The translations under genes and the position numbers were made by a program. Positions 35,600-49,220 of a stretch of DNA of 64,000 nt are shown here, piece by piece. The notes under the pieces are model-generated. The model was not told the DNA's origin and made no database searches. It saw only the letters and a list, made by a program, of their open reading frames with translations. Positions within the stretch are counted from its first letter, which is position 1; each line of letters opens with the position of its first letter. Source of the stretch: Aselliscus stoliczkanus (taxonomy: Eukaryota > Chordata > Mammalia > Chiroptera > Hipposideridae); assembly GCA_033961575.1 (NCBI GenBank), contig CM066737.1, positions 86,362,271 to 86,426,270 of the forward strand, given 5' to 3'.

Positions 35600-35790
35600 T
35601 CTAAGCCAGGGTTTTTAACCTGGAATATATGATCTCTAATAGACCTTCAGATTTTCTTTAAACTACCTATAGTTAAGCAAAATTTTGAATGTATTTCATT
35701 GTACATTTTTCTAAGGAGAGAGGTCATAGTGTTAATCAGATACTGAAGGATCTTGACTCTGGAAAAAGTTAGAAATCCTTGCTGTATGTT
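35600..35790. mobile_element. hAT/MER-type MITE candidate
   Basis: Begins near CCAGGGTTTTTAACCTGG and ends near AAGTTAGAAATCCTTGCTG, weak inverted ends of the kind seen in old hAT MITEs. The middle (AAAATTTTGAATGTATTTCATTGTACATTTTTCTAAGGAGAGAGG) matches the usual interior. Pattern-based call. Confidence 0.35.
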
Positions 35791-35794
35791 TTCT

Positions 35795-38629
35795 TGCAAT
35801 GCTAAAGTTCCAAGATTCTACTCAAGGTAATAATTAGAATGTGGTAATTATTTTTTCTTTGATTCTTTATAAGTTTAGAAAAATTCTAGCTGCTTCTACC
35901 CCCATTGTTTTCATTTATCATGTTTTTTTGGCCTCTGCCCAGTATTTATTTTACTGTTAATTGTTTTATTCATCACAGCAAAGTATACAGTTTTTACTTA
36001 TAATTACTTTTAAAATGTAGGTTGTTTATTTCTGAGGGTTTCAAATACCTGTTGCATCAGAAATCTATATGGAATGTGTCACATAATATACTTAGTGTCT
36101 GTGGAACTTTGAAATTGTTAAATAAAAAATGATTAATAATTGCCACAATTGGCAAAGTCAGGAGAAATAGATTTCTAAACTGTTAAATAGAGCTGAGAGA
36201 CTATTAAATTGGCAAGTGCAATGAGTTCAAATAAATCAAAAGATCTCTTTTTATGAATTCATATATGGGAAGAAAGTATGTCTCTGAGGGCAAAAGTGTT
36301 CCCTACAGTACTCAATATCAAGAACTTTAGTGCACTTTGTCCTTTTTTATAATTATTGCTGGGATTTGAAGGGCCATGTTTTCTGTTCGCCGCTGGGGAA
36401 ATCAGATGAAAATGACCTTTAAATAAATAATTATAAACTAGGTTTCATTGCGATCTTCAATCACTTCTCTCTTTTTGAATATACTTTTAATATGTTTTTC
36501 TGATTATTCTGAAGAGTAGATTTTGAATAAATTTGGGCTTTGAAGTACTTTAGAAAGATTTCTATCTAAATTCCACAAATCTGTAAAAGAGCAAGGAACA
36601 TAAACTGATGCAGCAGCTTAAGTACATCTGGAATAACCAAGAAAGAAACACATTAAAGTTAATTAGGACAAAAAAAAGCAGCTTTTATCTCATACTTATA
36701 TGGATAAAAAATGATTCTAAATTATAACTTTTCTTTAGCTAAATTGGCCAAATGTATATCCAGGGAGATACACTGTTTAAGCCTGAGATTTCTAGACCAC
36801 TCAGCTGGTGATCTTACTTCCATCAAGCTAAGCAGGTATACTGGGACTTACAGCTAACTGTGGGTTGTTGCTTCTTTCCCCTTTCATCAAAAATGAGAAC
36901 ATCTGTAATCATCACAGCAGGCTGATGGCCTGTGCCTCTTGGATGGTGTCCAGCAAAAACCTCCGGTAGGCTGAGTTTGGATAGCCCCACATGAGGAGAA
37001 TAGACAATTACTGAGGAATAGCTGAGAGGAAGAAAATTCTGAGTTTGTAAAACAAAAGTAGTCCATGCTGTAAAATAAACTTGAATGTGCAATATGAAAT
37101 GTGGTGAAGAAATGAGTTATAATTAATGATAAACATAAGGATGTATTTTATAAAAAACAAATGTAAGAATTTCAGAAAGAAATTTTCATGACAATTTTTG
37201 TTTTTTCATAAAAATGAACTAAGTAAGAATACATTCCAATCTAATTTGTGGTTTAGTATCTAGAAACAGGGAAATGGATTTTGAGAGAAGAGAGGGGGAT
37301 GTGGGGGTGGTCTTCATTCATATTTCACAATGAAGATAAAATGATAAACATGAAGTAACTGCATTTATGTTTAAGAACAGAGAATATAGTTGTATGATTG
37401 GGAATAGAATGGTAGGCAAACTCAGGCAAAGAGAGATGAGGAAAGAGGAAGCAAATGATGGAAGAGAATGGCAAAAGGTATTTTAAAAAATGGAAAAAGG
37501 AAGAGAGAAGCATGAAATAAGGGTGGTAGAAGGGGAGTGAACAGAAAGAATGAAAAAAAGCAATTACTTTTATGCCTGGTTTGTGTCTATACCAGCATGC
37601 ATTCTCATATTACATCTTCAGTCCCAATTTCCTCACTAGATTATCTGCAGTAGTGTTAACTATTTCTTTGGGAAGAAGATAGGCAAAGATGGTGTTTTCA
37701 AAGGATAGTCCCAGCTGGGCTCCCACAGTGCTCTCTAATTATAACCATAAGCTGTAATTCATATGACATAAAGCATATATTTATTTTAAATTTCCAACAG
37801 GGAAAACCAGCATAAAGAAAACTGCATTGTTCAGCAATAGCTCTGTTCCACCATTCCTGGAGGTGTCACCATAATGAACGTGGTTAAAATGAACTGATGC
37901 ATAACTCCTGAATTATGCCCAGCTCCTGTACACTGTGATTTTTCACTTAGAGTAGATTTCACTTAGAACATATTTCACAGGTAGACCATGTCTACCTGGA
38001 TTCATAAAATGGATATGGAAAACATAGTCCTTCATCCTTTGCCCTATATTTCAGATTCAGAGCTTTCACTAAGCTTTGCTCATGACATACCATAGAGCTA
38101 ATAACCTGAATCTTAGAAAAATGTCTGACTGTGAGTCCCAATTTATTTAATCTCCCTATAAATGGCAATAATAAGAGCTACCTTAAGGTATTGTTCTGAA
38201 GATTAAAGAGTTAAAGAACATACAATTAATACAATGGATGACACCTAAGTGTTCAATATATATGATCCATTGTTGTTTTTATTCTTACATATAATCTGTA
38301 TTCTTCACCTCACCATTAAAGACTGCCTCGTAAGTTCTACGTTCTGGGCCCAGTCATCACATTTTCTCAAACATATTGATCACTTTTAACTTCCTGTTGA
38401 ATTGGTGGCAGAAGACAGGGATCAGTCTGTTGTGTTCAGTATCTGGATAAAATAGTCAAGGTATAAGGATGCTTTCTAGATAATACTTTAATACTTCCAA
38501 CAATATTGGTTTCAATTTATCCCTAAATTATTGCAGTAGGCAATAATATGTTTTGAAACGGAACTTAACCCTTAAAAATTACCACTCATATTAATATCTT
38601 TTTTCAAAATTAAATATATATATATATTT
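35795..38629. other. Unassigned sequence with MIR trace
   Basis: No gene is seen. 36780-37090 is a slightly GC-richer patch with an 89-residue minus frame (36823-37092) of no recognised domain; it may be a decayed LTR. 38140-38280 resembles MIR (TTAATCTCCCTATAAATGGCAATAATAAGAGC, GAAGATTAAAGAGTTAAAG). Confidence 0.4.
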
Positions 38630-38766
38630 TTTTAGCTGAGCCATCCTGCCACCTGTTGGGAGCTCAGCGGCAGCTCAGCTCAGGCTGGGCATCAAACTGC
38701 TGTTGCTCAGAGCTCAGCTCTCGCTCTTGAGCGAACTCTTAACCAACTGAGCCAGTGGGCCGGCCC
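38630..38766 (-). mobile_element. tRNA-derived SINE, third type, antisense
   Basis: In reverse complement: GGGCCGGCCCACTGGCTCAGTTGGTTAAGAG, GAGCTGAGCTCTGAGCAACAG, GATGCCCAGCCTGAGCTGAGC and CAGGTGGCAGGATGGCTCAGCT, then an A/T tail at 38615-38630. It is inserted at the edge of the L1M fragment that follows. Confidence 0.9.
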
Positions 38767-39185
38767 TTAAATAGAAATTTTTATGCAGATAATTGTAAAT
38801 TCACATTGGTTGTAAGAAATGACAAAAAGAGATTTCATGTGCCCTTTATCCAATTTCACCCAATGGTAACATTTTATAAAACTGTAGTATAATATCACAG
38901 TGAAGATATTGGCATTGATACAATCCAACCATCTTATTTAAGTTTTCTCAATTTTACATTTATTCACATGTATATATGTTTGCGTGCATATTTGCTTATG
39001 TGTGTTTACTGAGTTTCATACAATTTTTTCATATGTATAGGTTTTGTATCTGCTACTACAGTCAAATTACTAAACAGTTAAATTACCACAACAATTATTC
39101 ATATTGACTTTGGATAACCACAACCCACCGTCCCTTTGACTCCACTCCACTGACAGAAACCCCTAAACTGTTCTCCATTTGGAGA
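38767..39185 (-). mobile_element. Old L1M 3' UTR fragment (antisense)
   Basis: Landmarks GATAATTGTAAATTCACATTGG, TTTCATGTGCCCTTTATCC, CACCCAATGGTAACATTTTATAAAACTG, GATATTGGCATTGATACAATCC, CATATGTATAGGTTTTGTATC and CTAAACTGTTCTCCATTTGGAG follow the antisense 3' UTR of old L1. Confidence 0.7.
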
Positions 39186-39189
39186 ATGT

Positions 39190-39744
39190 TCCCATTATTT
39201 CCTCTTCATAAGATAGTCAGATTCTTTACAGCAAGGGAGAGACAGGGGACATATATAGATAAAGAAAAACTCTTAGAAATCTGGCCAGAAGAAGGAAAGA
39301 ATATGACACTAATGCATTAGTGCTTTTTGTCCAGATTACCATAAATAATATTTGACTCTACTGTCTAGGTAAAATAATTATATGGTCCTGACACATGATT
39401 AGCACTTGCTAAATTCTCCACTTCTATCATCTACCATTGTCATAAATTATAAATATTATATATAATTTATATTTGTACTTTCTTGAACACATTATTACCT
39501 TTCACGCCACTGTGCCTTTGCTTTCTTTTGGTGTATCTGTTTGTCATGAGTCAGTGCTATAATTTTGATCCTTAAGCCATGGTTTTTAGAAGCCCCTTCT
39601 GAACTGTACCCTTTGTCACTGTAGTGGGTAACATCAGGTAGAGTCCAGGTTCTCCCAGCTGCTGAGACTGTTGGCTGCTGAGAGTCATCAGCTGTATCCT
39701 TTTCAAGGCTTTGCCCTCTGCTACAGTATTTTGTTTCACCATAG

Positions 39745-39789
<45 letters not shown>

Positions 39790-41045
39790 ACACACACACA
39801 CCCCTTCCCAGGGCAAACCTTATTTGGTTAGTGATCAGGGGTGGGGATATAAAAAATCCAGGTTCCTTTTCCTGACTGCAGCTAATTCTCAAGGAGTTGA
39901 GAGCTCTCAAGCACCAGAGCTCCAGGGATCAGCTGAGGCCTTTCTTGAGACTATATCACACCTCTTTCCTATCTTCTTTCATTCTCCCAGAGGCTACTCC
40001 CTGGTAAACTTATTGCACTCAAATACCAATTTAAGAATTTACCTCCCAAGGATCTAACCTATAAAATCCATTCTCCACCACCCTTGTTTTTCCTCTGTGT
40101 TTCCAAATATTCCTGTGAAAACATTTATAGGATTTGGATTTTATCAAAACTAATATTTCCCCCCCAAACATTAAGCAAATGACATTTGCTTTGCTTCAGA
40201 ATTTTTGCTCAGATAATATACAGTCAACTCAGCATGTATATTTATTGAGAAGTTACTATGTACCAAGCACTTTACCGAATCCTGAGGACACAATGATGAG
40301 AAAGACCAATGCTATCCATGTTTTTGTGGAGCTTGTTGTCAATTAGGAGACAGACACTTTAAAAAGTAAAATGTGTACATAACCTTGTTCTCCTTTTGGT
40401 GTTGTCTTTTCTGAATTGGCTAGTTTGAACTACAATTCTTGTCCTTTCTTCTCTGCCAAGAAGGAGGAGTCTCTGTAACCAAAGCAGAAATCAGCATTGG
40501 CCCAAGTAAAACAAGGCAGTAGACTCATCAGAAATTGATGAAGAAACTTTATTAATTTGCAGACTTTGTCAGCTTTACATTTTTCATACTCAATATCTTG
40601 AATCCCTAACTACAAACCTGTGTCAGATGTCTCCAGAAATAAGGATGGTTCCTTCTCTGTACATGTGGCCCTTCTGCATCTCTCTTTTGTCTCCTGTATC
40701 CTTTTAGCATTGAAAGGATTGATATGAAAAACTCCCTTAACTGTGATATTGATCTGAAAGGTAGAAACTCTCTCACAACTAAACATGTCTCAGTGGTGAT
40801 TACTGTTGATTATTTGGACCCAAGAATTGAACCACATGTGAATAAAATAGAGACCAATAGGGCAATTACAAGAGGGACCCATCAATAAAGGGTGCCAGAG
40901 AACAGCATCCTTGGTAATATTACAAGATGGAAAACTTTGTGTTTACCACTATCCTTCTCAGGGAGAATAGTGTATGGGGTTGTAAAGAAAACACTTAGAA
41001 AAGGAAAAAACAAAAAACTGCTTTTATTTTTATTTTATTTTTTTT
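39190..41045. other. Unassigned sequence with L2/MIR trace
   Basis: No gene is seen. 40225-40365 has an old L2/MIR-like stretch (TTTATTGAGAAGTTACTATGTACCAAGCACTTTACCG, TGTTTTTGTGGAGCTTG). Frames of 100-128 residues here run through the CA repeat and are not genes. Confidence 0.45.
39747..39800. repeat. (CA)n microsatellite
   Basis: Long CA run with one TA interruption. Confidence 0.97.
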
Positions 41046-41179
41046 CAGCTGAGCCATCCTGCCACCTGTTGGCTGCTCAGCAGCAGCTCAGCTCAGGCTG
41101 GGCATGAAATTGCTGTTGCTCAGAGCTCAGCTCGCACTTTTGAGTGAGCTCTTAACCAACTGAATCACTCTGCTGGCCC
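41046..41179 (-). mobile_element. tRNA-derived SINE, third type, antisense
   Basis: Same layout as 38630-38766, ending in TCTGCTGGCCC on the right. A target duplication is not clear because both flanks are A/T-rich simple sequence. Confidence 0.88.
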
Positions 41180-42073
41180 TAAAAAAACACACACAAAAAA
41201 AATTGCTTGAGAAAGGGGACATGATTCCCAGGGACCATGCTCCAATAACAGTGTATGGTCACAAATGTGCCTTCCTAGGAGGACAGTTATGGTCCATGGT
41301 ACACATTTATTTTATTGAGCAGAGTCTGCAAGGGTGGGGCCAGGATTAATTTTTTTTCTAGTACTCTTCCTTGTCAACCTTTTCCAACATGCCATTCAAG
41401 CTCTCTTATAACAAAATAATCAATAAATAATGAAGGTTTGTGGCTGGACAGCATATCTTGGCCTGAATCTTCTTGGGACATCTTCAAGCAGCTTGTAGCA
41501 GCTTCTTTTGTGTGTGAAATATTTATACTGACCAGAGAACTAGAGGTTAACTTATGTCCCCGTTTGCCCTGGTGTACTTCAGAAACAGGAGCTGTGATTG
41601 AGGCAAATAGCATTACTTCCCTTGAAACAACTTCCAGTTCAGTGTGAATGATAGAAAGAGGATGTGGAGAAACCAAGCATCTTCATACATGCTGCATGTC
41701 ATAATCCCCTGACTTTCTAAAGGAAGGCTGAGGTGGATATTCCACTCATTATAAACCAGTCTGTTGTTTAATAATATACCCATCTCAGGTGAAAAGGCAG
41801 CATAGCTTGTATAAAAAAGATCTGTCCTCAGATATTAAATGAATTTTTAAAATCATGAAATACTTTAATTTCATAAAATGCTTGAAAGTGTTTATTAGCC
41901 ATTTAACTGAACACTCAGTGAAATAACCAGTCCTTAATTTCTTGTTGGCATAGAAAAATTTGAATATTATTGGTCTTTTCTTTCTCCCTTTTGGTGCAAC
42001 ATCTATGTGGTGAAAAGTTGGCTTGTGTATGTTCAAAAATCATTTCATTGTATATTACCTTACAGAGACTTTT
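41180..42073. other. Unassigned sequence
   Basis: No gene is assigned. 41374-41676 has overlapping frames on both strands (100 residues minus, 69 plus) without recognisable motifs; coding is not supported. Confidence 0.4.
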
Positions 42074-42447
42074 TTAAAAACTTTATTGGTGAACAGTGTG
42101 ATTTTCCCAGAACCCATCAGCTCCAAGTCAAGTTGTTGTCCTTCAATCTTAGTTGTGGAGGGTGCAGCTCAGCTCCAAGTCCAGTTGCTGTTTTCAATCT
42201 AATTTCAGGGGGCACAGCCCACCATCATCCATGTGGGAGTCAAACCAGCAACCTTCTTGTTAAGAGCACACACTCTAACCAACTGAGCCATCCAGCTGGC
42301 CACTGGCAGCTCAGCAGCAGCTCAGCTCAAGTCGTTGTCTTCAATCTAGTTGTGGAGGGTGCAGCTCACTGGCCCATGTTGGAATCGAACCAGCAAGCCT
42401 GTTGCTCAGAGCTCACGCTGTAACCAACTGAGCCACCTGGCCACCCA
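42074..42447 (-). mobile_element. VES-like dimeric tRNA SINE, antisense
   Basis: Two related units sit head to tail. In reverse complement each has TGGCTCAGTTGG (A-box region), a GGTTCGATTCC or similar B-box, and the CCACAACTAGATTGAAGACAACGA-like end (plus-strand TTGTCTTCAATCTAGTTGTGGAGGG near 42335). Target duplication GAGACTTTT at 42065-42073 and 42452-42460. From memory this is the VES family of bats. Confidence 0.85.
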
Positions 42448-42516
42448 TATGGAGACTTTTATGTTAAAAGATTGCAATTATAATAAAAAGGAGTTTTATA
42501 GTAATTTATGAAAATA

Positions 42517-43542
42517 TGAGGTACAATAAAAAAACTATGGTGAATGTTTAAATAAAAATTTATTACAGTAAAAGACACATTGCAATTAATCCCCCTTCCT
42601 TCCAGCACACTTATAATTCTTGCCACTTTCTGAAGCAGTTCTGGAAGTACTCTTTTGTTGTTGTTTTTTGTTGTTGTTTTTTTTGAGGGCAGTGTCACTG
42701 GCCCTCATATGTGGGACCTGAACCGGGGCCGCTGGCTTCCCAAGCCAGCACTCAACCACTGTGCCACTCGGCCGGCCCTAGAAGTACTCTTTCATGTCTT
42801 TAGTTGTGCTGTTGTGGCTGCCTCCATGTCCTGAATTGATTCAAAATGTTTTCCTTTCATGGTCTTTTTGACTTTGGGGAAGAGCCAGAAGTCCCACGGT
42901 GCCAGATCCAGTGAATAAGGTGGATGAGGACACACTGTAATGTTTTTATTTGACAGAAATTGCTGTACTAGAAGTGATGTGTGGCACAGATCCTTTCTGT
43001 TGTGATCAAATCACACAGTTAATGTTGCTGCTGAGTGCCATCCAATGGAAAGGCAGGGATCTTCAATATGGGAAGTGACATGTTGAACCTTAGTAACAGT
43101 GTGTGACAAATTTTAAATTGTTTGGTGCAGTCAGTCGGGTGTGAGCTACGGTTGAGAGAAGGTATGCTTTAAAGTGTGCCATAAACCATCCTCCATTATG
43201 ACGATGTTCCGTGTCACACATTGCTTCTGGTATATGGCAATTTCTGTCAAAGTTAAAACATTATGGTGCGTCCTCATCCACCTTATTCACCGGACCTGGC
43301 ACCGTGATACTTCTGGCTCTTCCCCAAAGTCAAATGATTCAGGACATCGAGGCAGCCACAATAGCGCAACTAAAGGCACTCACGAAAGAGGACTTCCAGA
43401 ACTCCTTTAGAAGGTGGCAAGAATGATGGGATAAGTGTGTTCAAAGCAAGGGGGGGTGGTATTTTGAGGGGGATTAATGGCAATGTGCCCTTTACTACAA
43501 TAATTTTTTTTATTTGAACATTCGCTGTTTGATCACACCTCA
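42517..43542. mobile_element. Fold-back mariner element, family B, copy 1 (two opposed 3' halves)
   Basis: TA flanks at 42515-42516 and 43543-43544. The ends are TGAGGT at the left and GATCACACCTCA at the right. The left arm (42517 to about 43080) is the antisense 3' half of a mariner-type transposase gene (antisense of the HPPYS region near 42905-42925). The right arm (about 43190-43542) is the sense 3' half (HPPYSPDLAP-like at 43272-43302, then FQNSF, RRWQE). The arms point towards each other's ends, so the molecule is a large imperfect palindrome with no complete gene. Confidence 0.75.
42655..42778 (-). mobile_element. Rhin-1-like short tRNA SINE, antisense, inside fold-back element
   Basis: Standard short SINE with GAGGGCAGTGTCACTGGCCC and the GGCCGGCCC head. 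Target duplication GAAGTACTCTTT at 42644-42655 and 42781-42792. It is younger than the element it interrupts. Confidence 0.92.
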
Positions 43543-43544
43543 TA

Positions 43545-46500
43545 TAACTTTAAAAAAGTTAATGGTTATTATTGAAAATTTAGAGTCTACTAAATTATAA
43601 ATTTTACACTTGTGGAAGAGAGACTGTGTCACAACACAAAATGTAACCTTTTGTAAACATGAATAAGAACAGATGACAATAGTGGTTTTCTATAGGCAGT
43701 CTCTTTGGACTTATGAAATGCAGGACCTCTGAACAGCCTTTTGGAATATATCCTCTCTCTACTCTGCCACTCATTATGATGAATCTTTCCCCCTCTCCCA
43801 TTCATTATTTGGTATTGTATTGTCAAAGTGGCTGAATTCAGGAGAAAAATACACATTTCTATAATTAAAATAAACTTAGGTGGACAATAGTGTGCAAATT
43901 AATTTTCAACTGTTCTCTGCATAAATGACTAGATTTTGAAAAGCCACATGAATATATTCGAAATTTTCTTAGTATCCTGGGTTAACTTAATAAAAACTAC
44001 AACAACTGTTATTAAGGCTGATAATGATATAATAGAGTGTTCAGGCTGGAAGCCAGCAGAGCCAGAGTACTCGGGCTTGATTTCAGTGCTGCTGTCAGAG
44101 ACCTTAGACTTGGGTCAGGTTGGAGGGCCTCATAATTCTCCTAGCTGTCTCACTGTTCTTATACTTAGCTCCCAATGCAAAGGGCAAACAGCCGGGCCTC
44201 TTCTAGACCCCGTAGCCATGATCAATCAAACCATTTTCATTATTAAGTTTGGGCTCTCCAATATTTCATAAAGGTTTAAAAGTCTACTGTCTCTGTTCTT
44301 CAGGATTTTTAGCTTCAAATGGAAATTATATTTCCAAATTCAATAACTTAGAAACACTGAGCTATGGAACTGGAAGAACCTTGGGTATTACGAGAAGATG
44401 ATTTTTAAGCAACTGCTTTTCCTTTTCAAATATCATAACATATTTTCAAAGTATAATCATATCAAAGAAAGTTTTAGATAGAGGCATCTAAAGGAAAATT
44501 TAGCATCAGCATCATAAGGAAATTCATTCAATATATCTTGTGGCTTTTTATACTAATGCATTTTTCTCCCAGAGGCCTAAAAGTATATTCTACCAATGTG
44601 TTTCTTGTTACTAAATCCTTGAGTGATGCTATATGAGATAGTGAGAAAAAATATCACCAATTTCACAATGACACAATGCTTCAGTAATGATTAGATTATA
44701 TAGAAGAGCATCAATCCAAAAATCTAGAAAATGATTATGTACATATATGGTCTATATGTAAATATACATTTTAAATTAAGAATCTTACAGAAGGAAGCAT
44801 GTATTATTATGTTTAAGATAGAATAGCTCTCCTACAATGTTCACCTTAGCTTTTCCCTTTCATAGTCAAACATTTTCTGCCTTCCACTCTCAGTGAAGTA
44901 TCCCCTTAATGATTACCAGAAATAACATTATCAATGTTCTATGCCACATTTTCTTGATATTGCATTTTCCAACCACTCTATAAATGTTCTATTGACTAAC
45001 ATAAAAGTTTTCCTGACTTTTTGACTCTAATTGTGTAGTAGAAAGATTTCTGGAATTGGAATGAGAATATCCATGTCAAATTCTACCTCACCTAGGGTTT
45101 GAGAGAACATGGGTACTTCCCTTATACCTAGAGCGTTAGTATCCTCATTTGTAAAATGGAGATAGCACCTACTTACAAAACTGTTATATTAAAATATAAA
45201 CTCATATATGCAAGTACATGGTTTGTGAGTGTTCTGCAAGAGGAGCAAACATTTCTAATATATTTTAACTTGGTAAACAAGTGATGTCTTGCAATATGAG
45301 TAGTTTGTTTCTGGAACAAATTATGCTTGCCAACCAAAGTATTACTGTAATTTGTACAATAAACATATACTAAAATGATATACACAAAAACGCATAATCC
45401 AAGGATGTCTTATAATCAATGTAAAATAAGTAATCATGGTATCAAGCCTTTGCTCTTTTGCCCAATTAAAACTGTCATTAATTCTGTGATACCGTCTACC
45501 ATCAAAGGTGTCATAGAATTAATGAATTTAGAGTTACAGCTGATACAGACTTGTTTGCTTCCTAAAATCTCAGAATAATCTCACTCTCAGTTGTGTGGCC
45601 CTTTGTTAAAGAAAATACCTTGAAAGACTGCCTTGACCGCAATAGAGGGAATCTTTAGGATACTCTCTGGGAGCCCATTAAGAGAACTAAAGTGTGCTGT
45701 ATAACGAAGTATCAATTTTGACCTGCCAGAATTGCCCAGGAAAAGGACTGTAGGAACTTCAGTTTGTGGAAGAATGGTTTACACAAAAGGTAAGATAGAA
45801 GGGAGAGACTCAGAATCAAGAGGAAAAGAATTTAAAGCCCAATACATGGAAGAGAAATGTGAGGTATCCCAGGAACCTCAAGGATGACACAAAAAGTGAT
45901 TTTACACTGTGTGAACTGTGATTTTATTTCAATCTTCAATTCAAGGTGACTTCACATAGAGCACCTTGTCAGTAGATACCTGTGTCACATTGGACTTTAG
46001 TCAGTCAAAAGATTTATCATTTTTTCCCATTTCTATACCACCGTACTCAAATGGATACTAAGAAATATGTTTTGAAAACATAGTATTGTATAAAGGTAAA
46101 TATTTAAATTGACAATGAAGTGGTCATCCATATGTAGGAAAATGCATAACCATTCAGTTATGTAAATCTGTAATGTCTGTTACCAAAACTGGTAAAGAAA
46201 CCATTGGACAATTGGAAGGGATATACCATTTTAATAAAAAAGTCTTACTTTTACATATTTGAATTAATTTATAATCTATTTTCTGATTTAGAGAAAATTT
46301 AAAATCAAGTACACTGTCATTAACATATAATATTAAAATGACTGATCTAAACACATAAGAGATGAGATGTATTTGTTATCTCTGTATCCTAGAGTGAAAA
46401 GTGAAAATTTTTAGATATAGAAAAAGGCCATATTTTAATGAAATTACTGTTTCTTAGTTTGATGGCTCATTGTAATTTTTCAACTCTGATGGGAATATAT

Positions 46501-49087
46501 TTTATTTAAGAAAATATAACATAATTGATATTTAATTTCAATATTTAAAAAATAAGCTTGAGAGTGAAAGCACTGAAACAATTTTTTTCTCACATATATT
46601 GTCATGTAAAATATATAAAATGATATTTTATTCATAGTATTAAAAATAACCTATTCAAATTGCCTAATGCATAATAACTATCTTTTTGTTTTAGACATAA
46701 ACTGTAAATATTAAATTGATTTTTAGCTCTCCTTTCTGTTACTATTGTATATTTAATTATAAAATAATGGTCCTTGAGCTTGGTAAACTGAAAATTCATT
46801 TTATGTTTACCAAACATATTGTTTATTTTAAATAAAATTTAAAAATACTTTTCAGTTTTCATATCTCAAAATCTTTTCCAATTAGTGGCTCATAACATAC
46901 TTATGAAAAAGTAAATGTAGGCATTACCTTTCTGATTTTAGAGATGAAAAGTTGGAGTTTAGAGAGATTGATTTTTCAAATGTGTGCTTTTCAAATTTCA
47001 CTGGATTTATGCCACAGAAACCTGAATTCCTACCATTGTTTCTCATTAGGTTGCAATGATTAGTAATTCTTATTCTAATTACCTACAACCCATGTTTTCA
47101 CACTCTTCTAACTCCATATGATTCCTACAAACTCCTATTTCTCAATAACAGATTCTAAGAAATGAAGAAAATGGTAATGATGCAGACCTTCTAGTTAAAT
47201 ACAGATTTGTGACATTTTGTGCTATTTATATTTTGAATTGACAATGTTAGAAACAGAGGTTATTTTCTCCTAACTACTAGGCTTACTGTTAGTCTCTGTT
47301 GCCCCTGGTGAGTTCTGTATGCATATTAAACTAAGGCAGGTGTGAACGTAAGCAAATTCCACAAATTTTATATCGAAAGAGAACACTTTAATAAAGTACT
47401 GAACTCTAATAACATCTATTAGAATTATTTTAATCCTAAAAGCAGAATGCAGTGTTTGATACAGATACCCTCATTTTGATTGCTTACTTTATTTAGCATG
47501 TATAAAAATGTTAGTTTTGACATGTTGAGTTTATTCATTTTATTTATTGTATCAGACATATTCAGATTATCTTCTTAGTTTAACTGGGATTTTATTCCAT
47601 TTATATGCTGTTATTTCGCAATGTGCTGTGTCAAAAACTTAAATTTATGATTATCATTGTTATTATTCTCAGTTGACCGATTTTTAAAAATGAGATTTAG
47701 AGAAGTTGAGTGATAACCTATTAAAGAACATGTAAGTATGTAACATATTGAAGGTATAAGCTCTGATCTCGCAAGTAAAAATATATGTTTTTTTCTACCA
47801 TAATACACAAAGAGAGACTTGATAAAATTTCAAATAACAATTCAAAACATTTACAAACATTTGCTCTTTGTCAAGTACTGTGTAAATCTCCAAGCATACA
47901 AAAGTAAGTAAGACCCCATGCCAGCCTTCAAGATGTTTATAATCTGGTGAGAAACAGACAACTCAATAAAATACTCTGTATTAAATATATGAAAACTACT
48001 GTAGAAAGACAGAAGAAACAGACTCTGACAACAGTTATATAGCATTCAGCTTTTCCAAAGGTAAATTTTCTCATATCCATTCTGGAACACATACACTTGA
48101 TACAGGAACTCTGAGTAGGGAAATGGACCTGGGTAAGTCACTATTCAGTATGTAGACTTAAAATGCTCCAAATTCTATCCCATTAAATTAACATCTTTTA
48201 GTTAAGAGATTTTGGTTTCAATTTCCCCCAAATAAATGTTCTATGTCTGTACATTAGAAAAGGTGTAATTACATGGCTCGCCTAGCTTTAGGTGATGATC
48301 TGGATTCTTAGCTGTTCTTGGTAAAATATTTCAACAAATACTCCTCTTTCAACCTGTCTGGTCATCCTTACATCCCCAAGTCTCTGGTACTTTCAATTTC
48401 TGAAAGTGAGTGCTCATTATTCACATCTTCCATGGAAATCATTGGGTAAAATCTTTAAGCCGTCTGGTATGTCAGCTATGCTTCCTCATCCATATTCAAT
48501 TATCAAAAAAGTACTGATTACTAATGTCTGTTGCTTTTATAGAAAGATTCAGTATACTTTTATTATAATTTTTGTCTTTTCCATATAAATATTAACTGTG
48601 TAGTGACTAGTTGTAGTATTTTCATATTTTTGTTTCTCATTGATTTTCACATGATATTATAATATGTAGATATATATTATATATATATATATTTCAGCTT
48701 ATATGTCTCTATATTTATAAATATTATATGTATGTCAGCCATTTTATTTCTCTATTTGCTTAATTTGCTTAGGTTTTAATTTTCATATATATTTCCTTAT
48801 TTTCTCTATTTGGATGATTTTTTTCATCCAAAAATATGATTTATATAACCTGTATGTTTAGAATTATTTTCCTCTAAGATGTAATCATTTAAGAATATTT
48901 TGATAGCTAATTTTTCATTTCATCTAAAAATTCATTTCAGTATATTGAAAAAAAATAATCTAATTTTCCCCAACTAGTTTATCAATAATCTAGGCATGGC
49001 TTTTACATTTTTTTAAATAACTTGTGATGCAACGTTTATTATTTATTGAAGTCTTGATTATATAAGGACTATTCCTTTTCTATTTTG
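43545..49087. other. Unassigned sequence with scattered MIR traces
   Basis: No gene is seen over 5.5 kb. MIR-like cores: 45040-45230 (GTTAGTATCCTCATTTGTAAAATGGAGATAGCACCTAC, the clearest), 46915-47000 (TTTTAGAGATGAAAAGTTGGAG) and 47660-47760. 47850-47960 resembles an L2/MIR end. 48660-48720 is TA-rich. Confidence 0.5.
45040..45230 (+). mobile_element. MIR SINE fragment
   Basis: The MIR core landmark CCTCATTTGTAAAATGGAGATAG is well preserved, with expected flanks TGGAATTGGAATGAGAATATCC on the left. Confidence 0.65.
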
Positions 49088-49206
49088 TTTTGTTTTGTTT
49101 TGTTTTGTTTTGAGGGCAGTGTCACTGGCCCTCATATGTAGGACCTGAACCAGGGCTGCTGGCTTCCCAAGCCAGCGCTTAACCACTGCACCACTCGGCC
49201 GGCCCT
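49088..49206 (-). mobile_element. Rhin-1-like short tRNA SINE, antisense
   Basis: Perfect 14-bp target duplication CCTTTTCTATTTTG at 49074-49087 and 49207-49220. The A-rich tail has become a (TTTTG)n repeat at 49083-49112. Head ends GGCCGGCCC. Confidence 0.95.
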
Positions 49207-49220
49207 CCTTTTCTATTTTG

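Noticed and set aside
35600..35790. A microRNA-like hairpin formed by the weak inverted ends
   Set aside because: The ends are too diverged and too far apart for a pre-miRNA; a decayed hAT MITE explains them better.
36823..37092. An 89-residue minus frame as an exon or retrogene
   Set aside because: It reads protein-like in places (VFAGHHPRGTGHQPAV) but there is no recognised family, poly-A or target duplication; a decayed LTR is as likely.
41374..41676. A 100-residue minus frame as a small gene
   Set aside because: No motif, no homologous feel, an overlapping open frame on the other strand, and no promoter or splice context that I can support.
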